The position numbers and the translations under genes were made by a program. Under the pieces are notes generated by a model, which did no database searches, had not been told where the DNA came from, and worked only from the letters and a program-made list of their open reading frames with translations. Shown piece by piece: positions 33,763 through 42,549 of a DNA stretch of 53,940 nt. This stretch comes from Lutibacter sp. (GTDB taxonomy: Bacteria > Bacteroidota > Bacteroidia > Flavobacteriales > Flavobacteriaceae): NCBI GenBank assembly GCA_002733665.1, contig NVWM01000031.1:1-53940 (forward strand). The letters are read 5' to 3'. The first letter of the stretch is position 1; the number at the start of each line of letters is the position of its first letter.

Positions 33763-33879
33763 TTGGCAAATGTAAAATATTTAAAATTGAATGATTTAAA
33801 ATTTAAGATTTAAATTCCGTTTTATTTTGTTTCTTTGTCTCAGTCTCGATTAAATAAAAAACAGAGAAACAAGATACAA

Positions 33880-35334
33880 ATGAATCCAACAACAATATTA
33901 TTACTGATTGCAGGTTATTTTGGACTTTTATTATTAGTCTCTTTTTTAACAGGAAAAAACGATTCAAACGAAACTTTTTTTAAGGCAAACAAGCAGTCTC
34001 CTTGGTATGTTGTAGCTTTTGGAATGATTGGGGCTTCACTTTCTGGAGTTACTTTTATATCTGTTCCTGGAATGATAGGCGGACAACAATTTGCTTATAT
34101 GCAAGGTGTTTTTGGATTTTTCGTAGGTTATCTAATCATTTTGTTTGTTTTACTACCTATTTATTACCGCCTTAATGTGACATCAATTTATCAATATCTT
34201 GAACAGCGCTTTGGAACTGTAAGTTATAAAACTGGAGCAGCCTTCTTTATGCTTTCAAGAGTTACTGGCGCTTCATTTCGTCTTTTTCTAGTGGCTCTTG
34301 CTATGCAATATATTGTTTTTGAGCAAATTGGAATTCCGTTTTGGGCTACAGTGGTAATCTCAATTTTATTGATTTGGATTTATACTTTTAGAGGCGGAAT
34401 TAAAACAATAGTTTGGACAGATACCTTGCAAACATTGGCAATGTTGGTTGCAGTTGGTGTTGGAATTTATTTGATTAATCAAAAATTAGATTGGTCTTAT
34501 ATGGAGTTTTTAAATTCAAATGAATTTGCTAAAAAAGGACAAATATTCTTTTTTGATGATCCTAATTCTAAAACTTATTTTTGGAAATATTTTATTGGCG
34601 GAATTTTTATTGCCATTGCAATGACTGGATTAGATCAAGATATGATGCAAAAAAATCTGACGTGTAAGAACCAAAAAGATGCACAAAAGAATATGTTTAC
34701 AATGGCAACTTTAATCGTGATTGTAAATTTTGTGTTTTTATCCTTAGGAGCCTTGTTGTTTATTTATTCAGAGAAATTTGGAATTGATATTCCTGTAGTA
34801 GATGGTCGAACACGAACCGATTTATTATTCCCAGAAATTGCTATGAATCAAGGTTTAGGAAAGCCACTCGCCGTAGTATTTATTATTGGCTTGATTGCGG
34901 CAGCATATTCAAGTGCTGATTCTGCCTTGACATCATTGACTACTTCGTTCTCTGTAGATTTTCTAAATATTGAAAAAAGACCCAAAGCAGTACAAAAACC
35001 ATTGCGAAAAAAAGTGCATATTGGTGTTTCTATATTGCTTATTATAGTCGTTATTATATTTAACAATCTTGATGGGAGTGTAGTTGGTAACCTGTTTAAA
35101 TTTGCCACTTTTACCTACGGTCCTTTGTTGGGTTTGTTTGCCTTTGGTATTTTTACAAAACACAAAATAAAAGACGTGTATGCTTGGATTGTTGGGTTAG
35201 TAGCGATAATAGCGACATATGCAATCACACAGTTACCAGAAAGTGTTATTGGAGCATATCAATTTCATTGGGAGATACTACCCATAAACGGTTTGATAAC
35301 TTTTATAGGTTTGTGGTTGATTAAAAAGAAGTAG
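33880..35334 (+). CDS. Sodium:solute symporter family transporter
   Basis: A 484-residue membrane protein with about 13 hydrophobic segments, typical of the SSS family. Near the N-terminus are [20 protein letters not shown] and [14 protein letters not shown] (the conserved Ser/Thr-rich first helices). [18 protein letters not shown] and [20 protein letters not shown] (sodium-site serines) are also conserved. The substrate cannot be deduced. The start [15 protein letters not shown] at 33880 is preferred to a TTG 45 bp upstream because it gives the usual N-terminus. Monocistronic by appearance. Confidence 0.9.
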   Translation: MNPTTILLLIAGYFGLLLLVSFLTGKNDSNETFFKANKQSPWYVVAFGMIGASLSGVTFISVPGMIGGQQFAYMQGVFGFFVGYLIILFVLLPIYYRLNVTSIYQYLEQRFGTVSYKTGAAFFMLSRVTGASFRLFLVALAMQYIVFEQIGIPFWATVVISILLIWIYTFRGGIKTIVWTDTLQTLAMLVAVGVGIYLINQKLDWSYMEFLNSNEFAKKGQIFFFDDPNSKTYFWKYFIGGIFIAIAMTGLDQDMMQKNLTCKNQKDAQKNMFTMATLIVIVNFVFLSLGALLFIYSEKFGIDIPVVDGRTRTDLLFPEIAMNQGLGKPLAVVFIIGLIAAAYSSADSALTSLTTSFSVDFLNIEKRPKAVQKPLRKKVHIGVSILLIIVVIIFNNLDGSVVGNLFKFATFTYGPLLGLFAFGIFTKHKIKDVYAWIVGLVAIIATYAITQLPESVIGAYQFHWEILPINGLITFIGLWLIKKK

Positions 35335-35414
35335 CTTGTTTAGATTAAAGCAATTTAACTTATTGATACCAATAAGTTTTAATATCAAAATTCACAAAAT
35401 ATTTTAATAGTTAA

Positions 35415-36935
35415 TTATTTATAAATGTTCATGTTTTCATCATAAATAGGGCTTTCTATTGCTAAAAAATTTAAGACACTATGAAAAACATGATTTTGTG
35501 ATAATGATTCATTAGGTTTTAGTTTTTTAGAACCGTCTGACAACCATACAATAAAAGGAATTTCTAATTGTTCTTTAGGAGCAAAACTCGCTGGTACACC
35601 ATGCATGTATAAGTTGTTTTCACCTAAAGATTCACCATGATCTGAGACGTATAACATTGTACTGTTGTATTCTTTTAGTTGCTTTAAATCTTCAATTAAA
35701 CTAGAAAGTATAAAATCTGTATAAACAATAGTATTGTCATAAGCATTCATAAGTTCTTCGGTTGTGCATTTCCCTAGTTCTACAGTATTACAAACGGGTT
35801 TAAATTTTTCAAATTGAGGTGGATATTTCTTATTATACGTTGGTCCATGGCTTGTACTTGTGTGTAAAACAACTAATATTTTATCTTTTTTACTTGCTAA
35901 AATTTGTTCTTTTAAGCCACTCAAAAGAATTTCATCATAATTGCATTTTTCTCCCTCACATTCTTTTTTTAAATCAGCTTTATTAAAAAAGTTTTTAATA
36001 TGAACAGGAGGCTCTCCCCAATTTGTAGTTCTCCATATAACTTCTACATTATTTCTATATAAATAATTAGGTAAAATCTCGTATAATTTACTAGTGTTTG
36101 TATGTTCTAAGATACACTTTAAACCTCCTGTTGTATAAGTAGCACAAGAAGTTGCATTAAAACTATAAACATTTTGTGTCTTTGATAATAACGGATTGGT
36201 AAGTTTTTCATAACCATATAATGAAAAGTTATTACTTCTTGCTGATTCTCCAATTACAAGAACTGCAATAGATTTTTCAGTATCTTTTATTGTTGCATTA
36301 GGCAATAAAATTTCTTTTTTGTTTTTACGGCTTTTTTTAATATAAAATCTTGATGTATTTACCACATAAGACCACGGCATTGCTAATGCACCTAATTTGG
36401 TTGAATTTTTATCAATCCATAAGAAATTACTTCCATTAACATAAATTAAGGATAGAATAAAAATAAATGTCAATAAAAAAAATTTGATAAACCTTTTGAA
36501 GGTTTCTTTAATTATTTTGACCTTAATAATAAAAATACTAGGGATTATACCTAAAAAAACCACATACAAAATCAAGCCAAAAGAAAGAAAACTACTAGAC
36601 TCTTCATATCTGGTATTAAGAATGTTGCCAATCATTGTTATGTCAATTACAACATTATAGGTATTTATAAAATATACCGAAACTGAACTAATCATAAAAA
36701 ATAATACTAATAATAATTTTCCTACAAATCGAGATAGAAAAAATATCAGATAGAAAACGAAAGCATTTAGAACTAACATTAAAATTATTAAACAAATAAT
36801 AATTGTTATGCCATTTAAACTTTTATAATCTAGATTATTGAATACGAATTTAAAAAAAGAAAAATGAAATAATAAAAAGTTAACAAAACTTATTATTAAT
36901 ACAAAGTAGGTTAATTTAATATTTTTTTTTAACAT
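35415..36935 (-). CDS. Phosphoethanolamine transferase, EptA-like
   Basis: A 506-residue protein. About five N-terminal membrane helices (residues 1-170) are followed by a periplasmic alkaline-phosphatase-fold domain. VIGESARSNNFSLYGYE has the metal-binding Glu, SCATYTTGGLKC holds the likely Thr nucleophile, and SHGPTYNKKYP and YVSDHGESLGENNLYMHG supply the Asp/His metal ligands. Family enzymes move phosphoethanolamine from phosphatidylethanolamine onto lipid A or core. The start overlaps the end of the upstream PAP2 gene by 20 bp, so the two are translated together, consistent with dephosphorylation followed by substitution of lipid A. Confidence 0.9.
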   Translation of the reverse strand: MLKKNIKLTYFVLIISFVNFLLFHFSFFKFVFNNLDYKSLNGITIIICLIILMLVLNAFVFYLIFFLSRFVGKLLLVLFFMISSVSVYFINTYNVVIDITMIGNILNTRYEESSSFLSFGLILYVVFLGIIPSIFIIKVKIIKETFKRFIKFFLLTFIFILSLIYVNGSNFLWIDKNSTKLGALAMPWSYVVNTSRFYIKKSRKNKKEILLPNATIKDTEKSIAVLVIGESARSNNFSLYGYEKLTNPLLSKTQNVYSFNATSCATYTTGGLKCILEHTNTSKLYEILPNYLYRNNVEVIWRTTNWGEPPVHIKNFFNKADLKKECEGEKCNYDEILLSGLKEQILASKKDKILVVLHTSTSHGPTYNKKYPPQFEKFKPVCNTVELGKCTTEELMNAYDNTIVYTDFILSSLIEDLKQLKEYNSTMLYVSDHGESLGENNLYMHGVPASFAPKEQLEIPFIVWLSDGSKKLKPNESLSQNHVFHSVLNFLAIESPIYDENMNIYK

Positions 36936-37791
36936 AAATAGGGGTAATTATAAATAATGTAGTTATTAAACTAACTAGCGAAAAATAAAATATTACCAAA
37001 TTTGTATCAACAATTTTAATAATTAAGCCAATCGCCCAAATAGAAAACAAAAGTATAAAAATAAAGTAATATTTTTTGTTTTTTATCCAAGACCATGGAT
37101 TAAATTTTTTATTAATCAAAATACCTGTAAGGGCTGATATATAACCTAAAGCACTACCAATTATAACATCTAAAGGGTAATGCGCTCCTACACCTACTCT
37201 TGTAAACGCAATAATTAGTCCTGTGATGAGAATGAAAAAGCCCCATACTATTTTTAACGGTACTTTTTTTGGCATAAAAGCAATCAAAATTGATGCAAGT
37301 ATTGTGAAAGTAGCTATTGAATGCCCTGAAGGCAAACTAGTGTTTCCGAAAAGTGCTTTTCCAATGATTACAAAACTATCATTGTCTAGTACAGCGGCAG
37401 GTCTTGGAACAGAAAATAGTTTTTTAAACAAATTTGATATAACACAACAAATAACTAGAGAAGTTAATAAAGATTCCCAAAGTTTAGAGGCGTAAACAAT
37501 GAATATAGTCAAAAAAGGCAAAAATATTATTACGTCTCCTAATTGAGTTAAGTTAAATTGTAAATTCGGAAATTTTGATAATTTAGAATTTAGATATAAA
37601 AATGAATCTTTTTGAATCTGAATATATGCATCAACAGAAAATGCATCTTCTAAATAGAGAAAAAAAGCAATTAATAGCAATAAAAAAAAAGGAAGTAAAA
37701 GAGAATTTAACCTTAATTTATTAAAATTATTAGTTACATAAGTATCCAATAAATGATTGTTTAGCAGTGAGAGGTTTAATCTTTTTTTCAT
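36916..37791 (-). CDS. PAP2-family lipid phosphatase (LpxE/LpxF-like)
   Basis: A 291-residue membrane protein with the three PAP2 motifs: KKLFSVPRP (KX6RP), LPSGHSIATF (PSGH) and FTRVGVGAHYPLDV (R-x5-H-x3-D, with Thr instead of Ser at the start). Further helices after motif 3 make it longer than minimal PAP2 phosphatases. Paired with an EptA-like gene in one overlapping unit, its best candidate substrate is lipid A phosphate, though undecaprenyl diphosphate or other lipid phosphates are possible. It is first in the unit and preceded by a long A/T-rich gap. Confidence 0.88.
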   Translation of the reverse strand: MKKRLNLSLLNNHLLDTYVTNNFNKLRLNSLLLPFFLLLLIAFFLYLEDAFSVDAYIQIQKDSFLYLNSKLSKFPNLQFNLTQLGDVIIFLPFLTIFIVYASKLWESLLTSLVICCVISNLFKKLFSVPRPAAVLDNDSFVIIGKALFGNTSLPSGHSIATFTILASILIAFMPKKVPLKIVWGFFILITGLIIAFTRVGVGAHYPLDVIIGSALGYISALTGILINKKFNPWSWIKNKKYYFIFILLFSIWAIGLIIKIVDTNLVIFYFSLVSLITTLFIITPIYVKKKY

Positions 37792-38374
37792 TTTAAAAAA
37801 ATCTTTTTTTATATTTGGTTCTCAAGAAAAAAATGTTTGTGTCTACAATCTTTTTTAGATTCTTTTCGAATATACAAAAATTTGACTATCTCCAATATTT
37901 GAGTTGAAAAGTTTTTTACAATCAAAGCACATGTATTTGGTTTTTCAAATGTTAGAGCTAGTTTATGACAGTACTGTTGTAGGTGCAAAATATTACTTAA
38001 GATTAGAACTTATGAAAAAATGAATTTCACTTCACTTTTTTTGTTTAAATAGTTGATTGCGTTATTAATGCACAACTCTATCAACATTGAATATTTCTCC
38101 GACAAGTGAACATAAAATTGTTGATGTGAACATAATAATCTATCTTAGTACTATTCTCTCTCTTTTGTGATTTTTGATTTATAGTTAAATTTATAAAATA
38201 GAAACTTGAAATATGTGTGTTTTATTGCTTTTAGACTACTTGCGAATATTTTCATAAATTTTCTATTCGCTTTTTATTTGCTAAATTTGGTGCTTGAACC
38301 ACAGAGTTAACTTTATTCGTAAACGATAAGTGAACGTTTAAAAATCCGTTTATTTACAAAGACCACCAAACACC
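37792..38374. other. 583-bp gap without a recognisable gene
   Basis: A/T-rich DNA between the divergent PAP2 and pdxH genes. No frame of convincing length, tRNA or strong hairpin terminator was found. It holds the promoter-like box of pdxH at 38282-38289 and an imperfect inverted repeat (AAACG...CGTTT, about 38323-38341). Confidence 0.6.
38282..38289 (+). promoter_or_regulatory. Candidate -7 box for pdxH
   Basis: TAAATTTG matches TANNTTTG. Nineteen bases upstream there is TTTT rather than TTTG. A start near 38296 would leave a leader of about 79 bases before the ATG at 38375. Confidence 0.4.
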
Positions 38375-39022
38375 ATGTCAAACGACCTAAGCAATCATAG
38401 AAAAACATATAAAAAACAGGAGCTCTTAGAAAAAAACTGTCCTGAAAATCCTATGGAGTTATTTCAGCAATGGTTTTATGAAATTGAAGAAAATAATTCT
38501 AATCAAGAATCAAATGCGATGACAATTTCTACAGTTGGGTTAGATGGTTTTCCAAAAAACAGAGTTGTACTCTTAAAAAAGTTTTCTTGGGAAGGTTTTA
38601 TCTTTTATACCAACTATAATTCTGAAAAGGGAAAGGCAATCACAGAGAATCCAAATGTGTGCTTGTCGTTCTTTTGGCATTCCTTAGAACGACAAATCAT
38701 TATAAAAGGGAAGGCAGAAAAAATAGCAGAAAATCTATCTGATGGATATTTTGAATCACGTCCTGATGGAAGTAAGTTGGGTGCTTGGGCTTCTAATCAA
38801 AGTGAAATTGTAGCCTCAAAAGAAGTTTTAGATAGTAGTTTAGCATCGTTTGAAAAAAAATATCAGCATAAGGAGATACCAAGACCAAAACATTGGGGAG
38901 GATATATTGTAAAGCCTATTTCTGTAGAGTTTTGGCAAGGAAGACCAAATAGAATGCATGATAGAATAAGATATAAACTTCAAGAAAATTTTGAATGGAA
39001 AATTGAACGTTTAGCGCCATAA
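38375..39022 (+). CDS. pdxH: Pyridoxamine/pyridoxine 5'-phosphate oxidase
   Basis: A 215-residue FMN enzyme making pyridoxal 5'-phosphate. The N-terminus (SNHRKTYKKQELLEKNCPEN) and the FMN-binding blocks NRVVLLKKF and LSFFWHSLERQI fit the family. The substrate-binding C-terminus WQGRPNRMHDRIRY is diagnostic. It supplies the cofactor used by kynU, hemL and gcvP in this window, but no regulatory link is seen. Spacing to the SixA-like gene is 120 bp and is filled mostly by the leader repeat. Confidence 0.96.
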   Translation: MSNDLSNHRKTYKKQELLEKNCPENPMELFQQWFYEIEENNSNQESNAMTISTVGLDGFPKNRVVLLKKFSWEGFIFYTNYNSEKGKAITENPNVCLSFFWHSLERQIIIKGKAEKIAENLSDGYFESRPDGSKLGAWASNQSEIVASKEVLDSSLASFEKKYQHKEIPRPKHWGGYIVKPISVEFWQGRPNRMHDRIRYKLQENFEWKIERLAP

Positions 39023-39028
39023 ATTTTT

Positions 39029-39036
39029 TATATTTG
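39029..39036 (+). promoter_or_regulatory. Candidate -7 box in front of leader repeat D
   Basis: TATATTTG, a full TANNTTTG match, lies 18 bp before the first ATG of leader repeat D. That is nearly the same spacing as at the Nif3 copy (20 bp). No TTTG is present at the exact -33 position. It suggests transcription begins just before the repeat, so the repeat is a 5' leader of the SixA-like mRNA. Confidence 0.5.
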
Positions 39037-39054
39037 AATTTATTAAATTAACCA

Positions 39055-39142
39055 ATGAAACGAGCATGTTAAAAATTTTATCATCTGTAGGAATGATTAA
39101 TAGCGATTCGCATGTGACCAATAAAAAAGGTAAAAACGACAC
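39055..39142 (+). repeat. Leader repeat, copy D (88 bp, abuts the SixA-like start codon)
   Basis: It begins ATGAAACGAGCATGTTAAAA as in copy A, contains GAATGATTAATAGCGATTCG and ends GACAC immediately before the ATG at 39143. Small frames: MKRAC-stop, then a 26-codon frame from 39066 (MLKILSSVGMINSDSHVTNK...) whose stop overlaps the SixA-like start as ATGA (39143-39146), a layout suited to coupled translation. Confidence 0.8.
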
Positions 39143-39640
39143 ATGAAAACAATTTATATAGTTAGGCATGCAAAATCTTCATGGGAATATGATGGTATAG
39201 ATGACTCTGATCGTCCGTTAAAGAAGAGGGGTATCAAAGATGCACACATAATGGCAAATGCTATGAAAAAGCAAATCAAACGACCAGATGTTTTTATGTC
39301 AAGCAGTGCTAATAGAGCCTTGCATACAGGTGTAATCTTCTGTAATACGTTTAATTATCCATTATCAAATTTAAAAGTTAGTAAATCGTTGTATAGTTTT
39401 AGTGATGGTTATTTGATTAAGACCGTAAAAGCTTTAGATGACGCATATAATTCTGCAATTATTTTTAGCCATGATCATGGTATAAGTACCTTTGTCAACA
39501 AATATGGTAATCAATTGATAGATCATGTGCCAACATGTGGAATTATCGGTATTAAATTGAACATCAAGCATTGGAAAAACTTATCAAAAGGGAAAACTAT
39601 TTTAGTAGATTTTCCTAAGAATCATAAAGTTTATAAATAA
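39143..39640 (+). CDS. SixA-like histidine phosphatase
   Basis: A 165-residue member of the histidine phosphatase superfamily (small SixA branch). The phosphate-pocket motif IVRHAKSSWE gives the nucleophilic His at residue 9. SSSANRALHT and FSHDHGISTF supply the other Arg/His. SixA proteins dephosphorylate phosphohistidine on signalling or PTS proteins; the target here is unknown. It is followed 8 bp later by a Ppx/GppA gene, so the two probably form an operon. The ATG is fixed by the leader repeat that ends there. Confidence 0.9.
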   Translation: MKTIYIVRHAKSSWEYDGIDDSDRPLKKRGIKDAHIMANAMKKQIKRPDVFMSSSANRALHTGVIFCNTFNYPLSNLKVSKSLYSFSDGYLIKTVKALDDAYNSAIIFSHDHGISTFVNKYGNQLIDHVPTCGIIGIKLNIKHWKNLSKGKTILVDFPKNHKVYK

Positions 39641-39648
39641 TTTTTATT

Positions 39649-40536
39649 TTGGAAATAAAAAAATATGCTGCTATTGATATTGGCTCTAACGCAATTCGGT
39701 TATTGATAAGTAATATTATAACAAGAAAAGGCGAAGAAACACAATTTAAAAAAGCTTCATTGGTTCGTGTACCAATTCGCTTAGGAGCAGATACTTTTGT
39801 TACTGGGAAGATATCATTAGAAAATAAAAAAAGGATGATTGATGCTTTAAACGCATTTAAATTATTGATGAACGTTTATGATGTTGAAAAATATCGAGCT
39901 TGTGCAACATCTGCCATGAGAGAAGCTACAAACGGATTAGAAATTATTGAAGATATCTATAAAGAAACTGGTGTGCAAATTGAATTGATTGACGGAAAAA
40001 CTGAAGCAGAAATTATTTTTTCTACTGACTTGACTGAAGTTATCAAAGATGATTTTTCTTATTTATATGTAGATGTTGGAGGTGGAAGTACCGAGTTTAC
40101 TGTTTTTTCTAACGGAAAAGTGGTAAATTCAAAATCCTTTAAATTAGGAACAGTAAGATTGCTAAACAAAAAAGAATCCTCAAAAGATCAATTAAAATTG
40201 ATTGAAAGATGGATTAAAGAAAATACAAAAGGGTTGAAACGATTATCCCTTATAGGTTCTGGTGGAAACATTAATAAAATTCATAAAATGTCAGGTAGAG
40301 CTCATGGAAAATCACTTTCTTATATATACTTATATGCTCATTATAAGTTTTTAAAGCAAATGTCTTTTGAAGAGCGCGTAACTGAACTCAGTTTAAACCC
40401 AGACAGAGCAGATGTAATTATTCCTGCTTCTAAAATTTATTTAAATGCTATGAAATGGAGTGGAGCAACCAAAATCTATGTTCCAAAAATTGGTTTAGCA
40501 GATGGAATTATCAAAACATTACATCAAAAACAATAA
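39649..40536 (+). CDS. Ppx/GppA family phosphatase
   Basis: A 295-residue ASKHA-fold phosphatase acting on polyphosphate or pppGpp in characterised members. AIDIGSNAIRLLI is phosphate loop 1, YVDVGGGSTEFTVF is loop 2 and LIGSGGNINKIHKMSG closes the core. It is shorter than E. coli Ppx because the C-terminal HD-like domain is missing, which is usual for Bacteroidota forms. The start is TTG 39649 (MEIKKYAAIDIGSN); no in-frame ATG exists before the catalytic loop. Polyphosphate kinase is not adjacent in the window. Confidence 0.92.
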   Translation: MEIKKYAAIDIGSNAIRLLISNIITRKGEETQFKKASLVRVPIRLGADTFVTGKISLENKKRMIDALNAFKLLMNVYDVEKYRACATSAMREATNGLEIIEDIYKETGVQIELIDGKTEAEIIFSTDLTEVIKDDFSYLYVDVGGGSTEFTVFSNGKVVNSKSFKLGTVRLLNKKESSKDQLKLIERWIKENTKGLKRLSLIGSGGNINKIHKMSGRAHGKSLSYIYLYAHYKFLKQMSFEERVTELSLNPDRADVIIPASKIYLNAMKWSGATKIYVPKIGLADGIIKTLHQKQ

Positions 40537-40586
40537 TTTTATTAACATTTATTTAGCTTTTAAGAAAAAAATCACTATTTTTACAA

Positions 40587-40703
40587 TAGCCTCTTAATAT
40601 AGCCTCTTAATATAGCCTCTTAATATAGCCTCTTAATATAGCCTCTTAATATAGCCTCTTAATATAGCCTCTTAATATAGCCTCCTTTATAGACCCTCTT
40701 AAC
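40587..40703. repeat. 13-bp tandem repeat (TAGCCTCTTAATA), 7 exact plus 2 degenerate copies
   Basis: Seven perfect head-to-tail copies run from 40587 to 40677, followed by two diverged units up to about 40703. The array sits 105 bp before the ATG of the OmpA-family gene and about 50 bp after the Ppx stop. It is non-coding on both strands. Copy number could change by slippage and shift promoter spacing or local curvature. Confidence 0.9.
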
Positions 40704-40808
40704 ATTTGTAATCAAATTGATATAATGATTTTTTTATTTCAATGTGACTTTAATAATATAGTTGTGTCTAATTTATTGTATTAACTTTTTAAATTAAACT
40801 TAATTAAA

Positions 40809-42480
40809 ATGAAAAAACTACTATTATCATGTGCTTTTTTAGCATTCGCGTTTGTAGTGCCTGCACAAGACCTACCAGAAAATCCAGAACCAGGAAAATG
40901 TTATGTACGTTGTAAAACTCCTGACGTATGGAAAAACGAAGAAGTAACAATCCAAACTTCACCAGCGTATAAAAAAAATTACTACGCATCCAGCACAATT
41001 TAAAAAAGAAACAGAAAGGGTTCTTGTAAAAGAAGCTAGTCAACGTCTTGAAGTTATTGCTGCTGTTTATGAAACTCAAACTGTTACTGTAGTAACAAGA
41101 GAAGCAAGTCAAAGACTTGAAAAAGTTGCTGCAACTACTGAAGTTGTAACAGAAACATTTGTATCTAAAGAGGCAAGTCAACGTTTAGTTGTTGTACCTG
41201 CAGTTTATGAAACTCAAACTGTAACTATTGAAGTTCAACCTGCAAGTTATAAATTAGAAATGGTTGCTGCTGTGTATGAAACTAAAGAAGATGTTTACGT
41301 AACTAAAGAAGCGAGCCATAGCCTTTCTGTTGTTCCAGGAACTTTTGGGAAGCAAGCTATTACGTATCACAGAAAAGATTACGGTTCTTCTTTAAGAGTA
41401 GTTCCTGCTACATTCTCTCAAGACTCTGAAGTTGTTGAGACAAAAGCAGCTTCTGCACAATGGCAAATGAGTGAAAGAGCTCCTGACTGTCAGTCAAGTG
41501 ACCCTAACGATTGTAGATATTGGTGTTTCAAAGAAATTCCAGCACAATATCAAACAGTTTCTAAAACATTATTATCTAGCAATGCAAGTGTATTACGTAC
41601 ACCTGACTGTGCTGATAATTCTGATGGAAAAAACTGTGGAGATGCAAATTATTCAAGAGTAACAGTTGCTACGTCTCCATCAACGAGACAAAATGATATT
41701 GCTCAAAAAACAACTACAGTTAAAAGAACTGTAATGGTAACTCCACCTTCTACGAGACAAGTTGCAATTCCTGCAAAAAACAGAACGTTTAAGAAAGTTG
41801 TAATGGTAACTCCACCTTCAACAAGAGTAATTGATATTCCTCAAAAAACTATTACTATTAAGAAAACAATCATTAATCCAGAATCAACTAGAGTTGTTGC
41901 AATTCCTGAAGTAACTAAAACTATAAAGAAAGTAGTAATGGTAACTCCACCTTCAACAAGAGTAATTGATATTCCTGCTGAATATTCAACTATTACAAAA
42001 ACTGTTTTAGTTAAAGATTCTTGGGAAGAAGAAGTTGGTGTTGCAGCTCAATTCAAAACTGTATCTAAAGAAATCTTGGTTTCTAAAGGAGGTTTAACAA
42101 CTTGGAAAGAGGTTGAGTGTAAAGATTTAGAGTACAGTCCATTACCAATCAATTGGAATTTAGGAAGTGCTACTTTAACTACTGCTGCTAAGCAATTAAT
42201 TGACGCACGTTTATTACCTATTTTGGCTAAAGGTGTAAGTGCTGAGATTGCTTCACATACAGATTCAAGAGGTTCTAATTCAAGCAATCAAGCATTGTCT
42301 GAAAGAAGAGCACAATCAGTTGTTAACTACTTAATGTCTAAAGGCGTTAATTCAAGTCAACTTGTTGCTAACGGATTTGGAGAGAATAAATTAACAAACA
42401 GATGTTCTGACGGAGTGTCATGTACAGAAGCTGAACATGCAAGAAACAGAAGAACTGAATTTAGAGTTATTAGTCAATAA
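40809..42480 (+). CDS. OmpA-family exported repeat protein, reading frame interrupted at an A8 run
   Basis: The gene begins with a signal peptide (MKKLLLSCAFLAFAFVVPAQ) and runs to a stop at 41001. From 40978 the frame shifted by one base is open to 42480. Removing one A from the run of eight (40971-40978) would join them into a 556-residue protein. Its parts are: signal peptide; EASQRL/YETQTVT repeats; five repeats of about 23 residues around (T/N)P-x-STR; and a C-terminal OmpA peptidoglycan-binding domain (ASHTDSRGSNSSNQALSERR, then NRRTEFRV). The C-terminal frame has no signal peptide of its own. It could be a pseudogene, a sequencing error, a phase-variable gene or one rescued by slippage on A8. 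The open 41260-42480 part keeps gene-like composition, arguing against long decay. Confidence 0.8.
40971..40978 (+). other. A8 homopolymer at the frame break of the OmpA-family gene
   Basis: Eight A follow TAT in codons 54-56. With seven (or ten) A the reading continues as YKKITTHPAQFKKE... into the long downstream frame; with eight it ends nine codons later. Such runs are known sites of replication and RNA polymerase slippage. Confidence 0.8.
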
Positions 42481-42500
42481 TAATTTTATCTAATATTCTT

Positions 42501-42530
42501 AAAAAGGCGACCATTTGGTCGCCTTTTTTA
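42501..42530. terminator. Bidirectional terminator between the OmpA-family gene and tsaD
   Basis: A stem AAAAAGGCGACCA/TGGTCGCCTTTTT with a two-base loop and A/T tails lies in the convergent gap, 21 bp after the OmpA-family stop and 20 bp after the tsaD stop. Confidence 0.9.
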
Positions 42531-42549
42531 TTTAATAAATATAGATACT

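Noticed and set aside
35363..35395. TTGATA...TATCAA as terminator of the symporter gene
   Set aside because: A weak A/T stem without a following T run; insufficient support.
37792..38374. Hidden small gene or RNA in the 583-bp gap
   Set aside because: All frames are short and A/T-rich, no stable hairpin or tRNA-like pattern was seen; a comparative search would be needed to claim an RNA.
40587..40703. CRISPR-like array
   Set aside because: The 13-bp units are directly adjacent with no spacers and no cas genes are nearby, so it is a simple tandem repeat.
41260..42480. Independent OmpA-family gene starting at ATG 41260
   Set aside because: The same frame is open and repeat-coding back to 40978, and only the upstream frame supplies a signal peptide, so the fragments are one interrupted gene.
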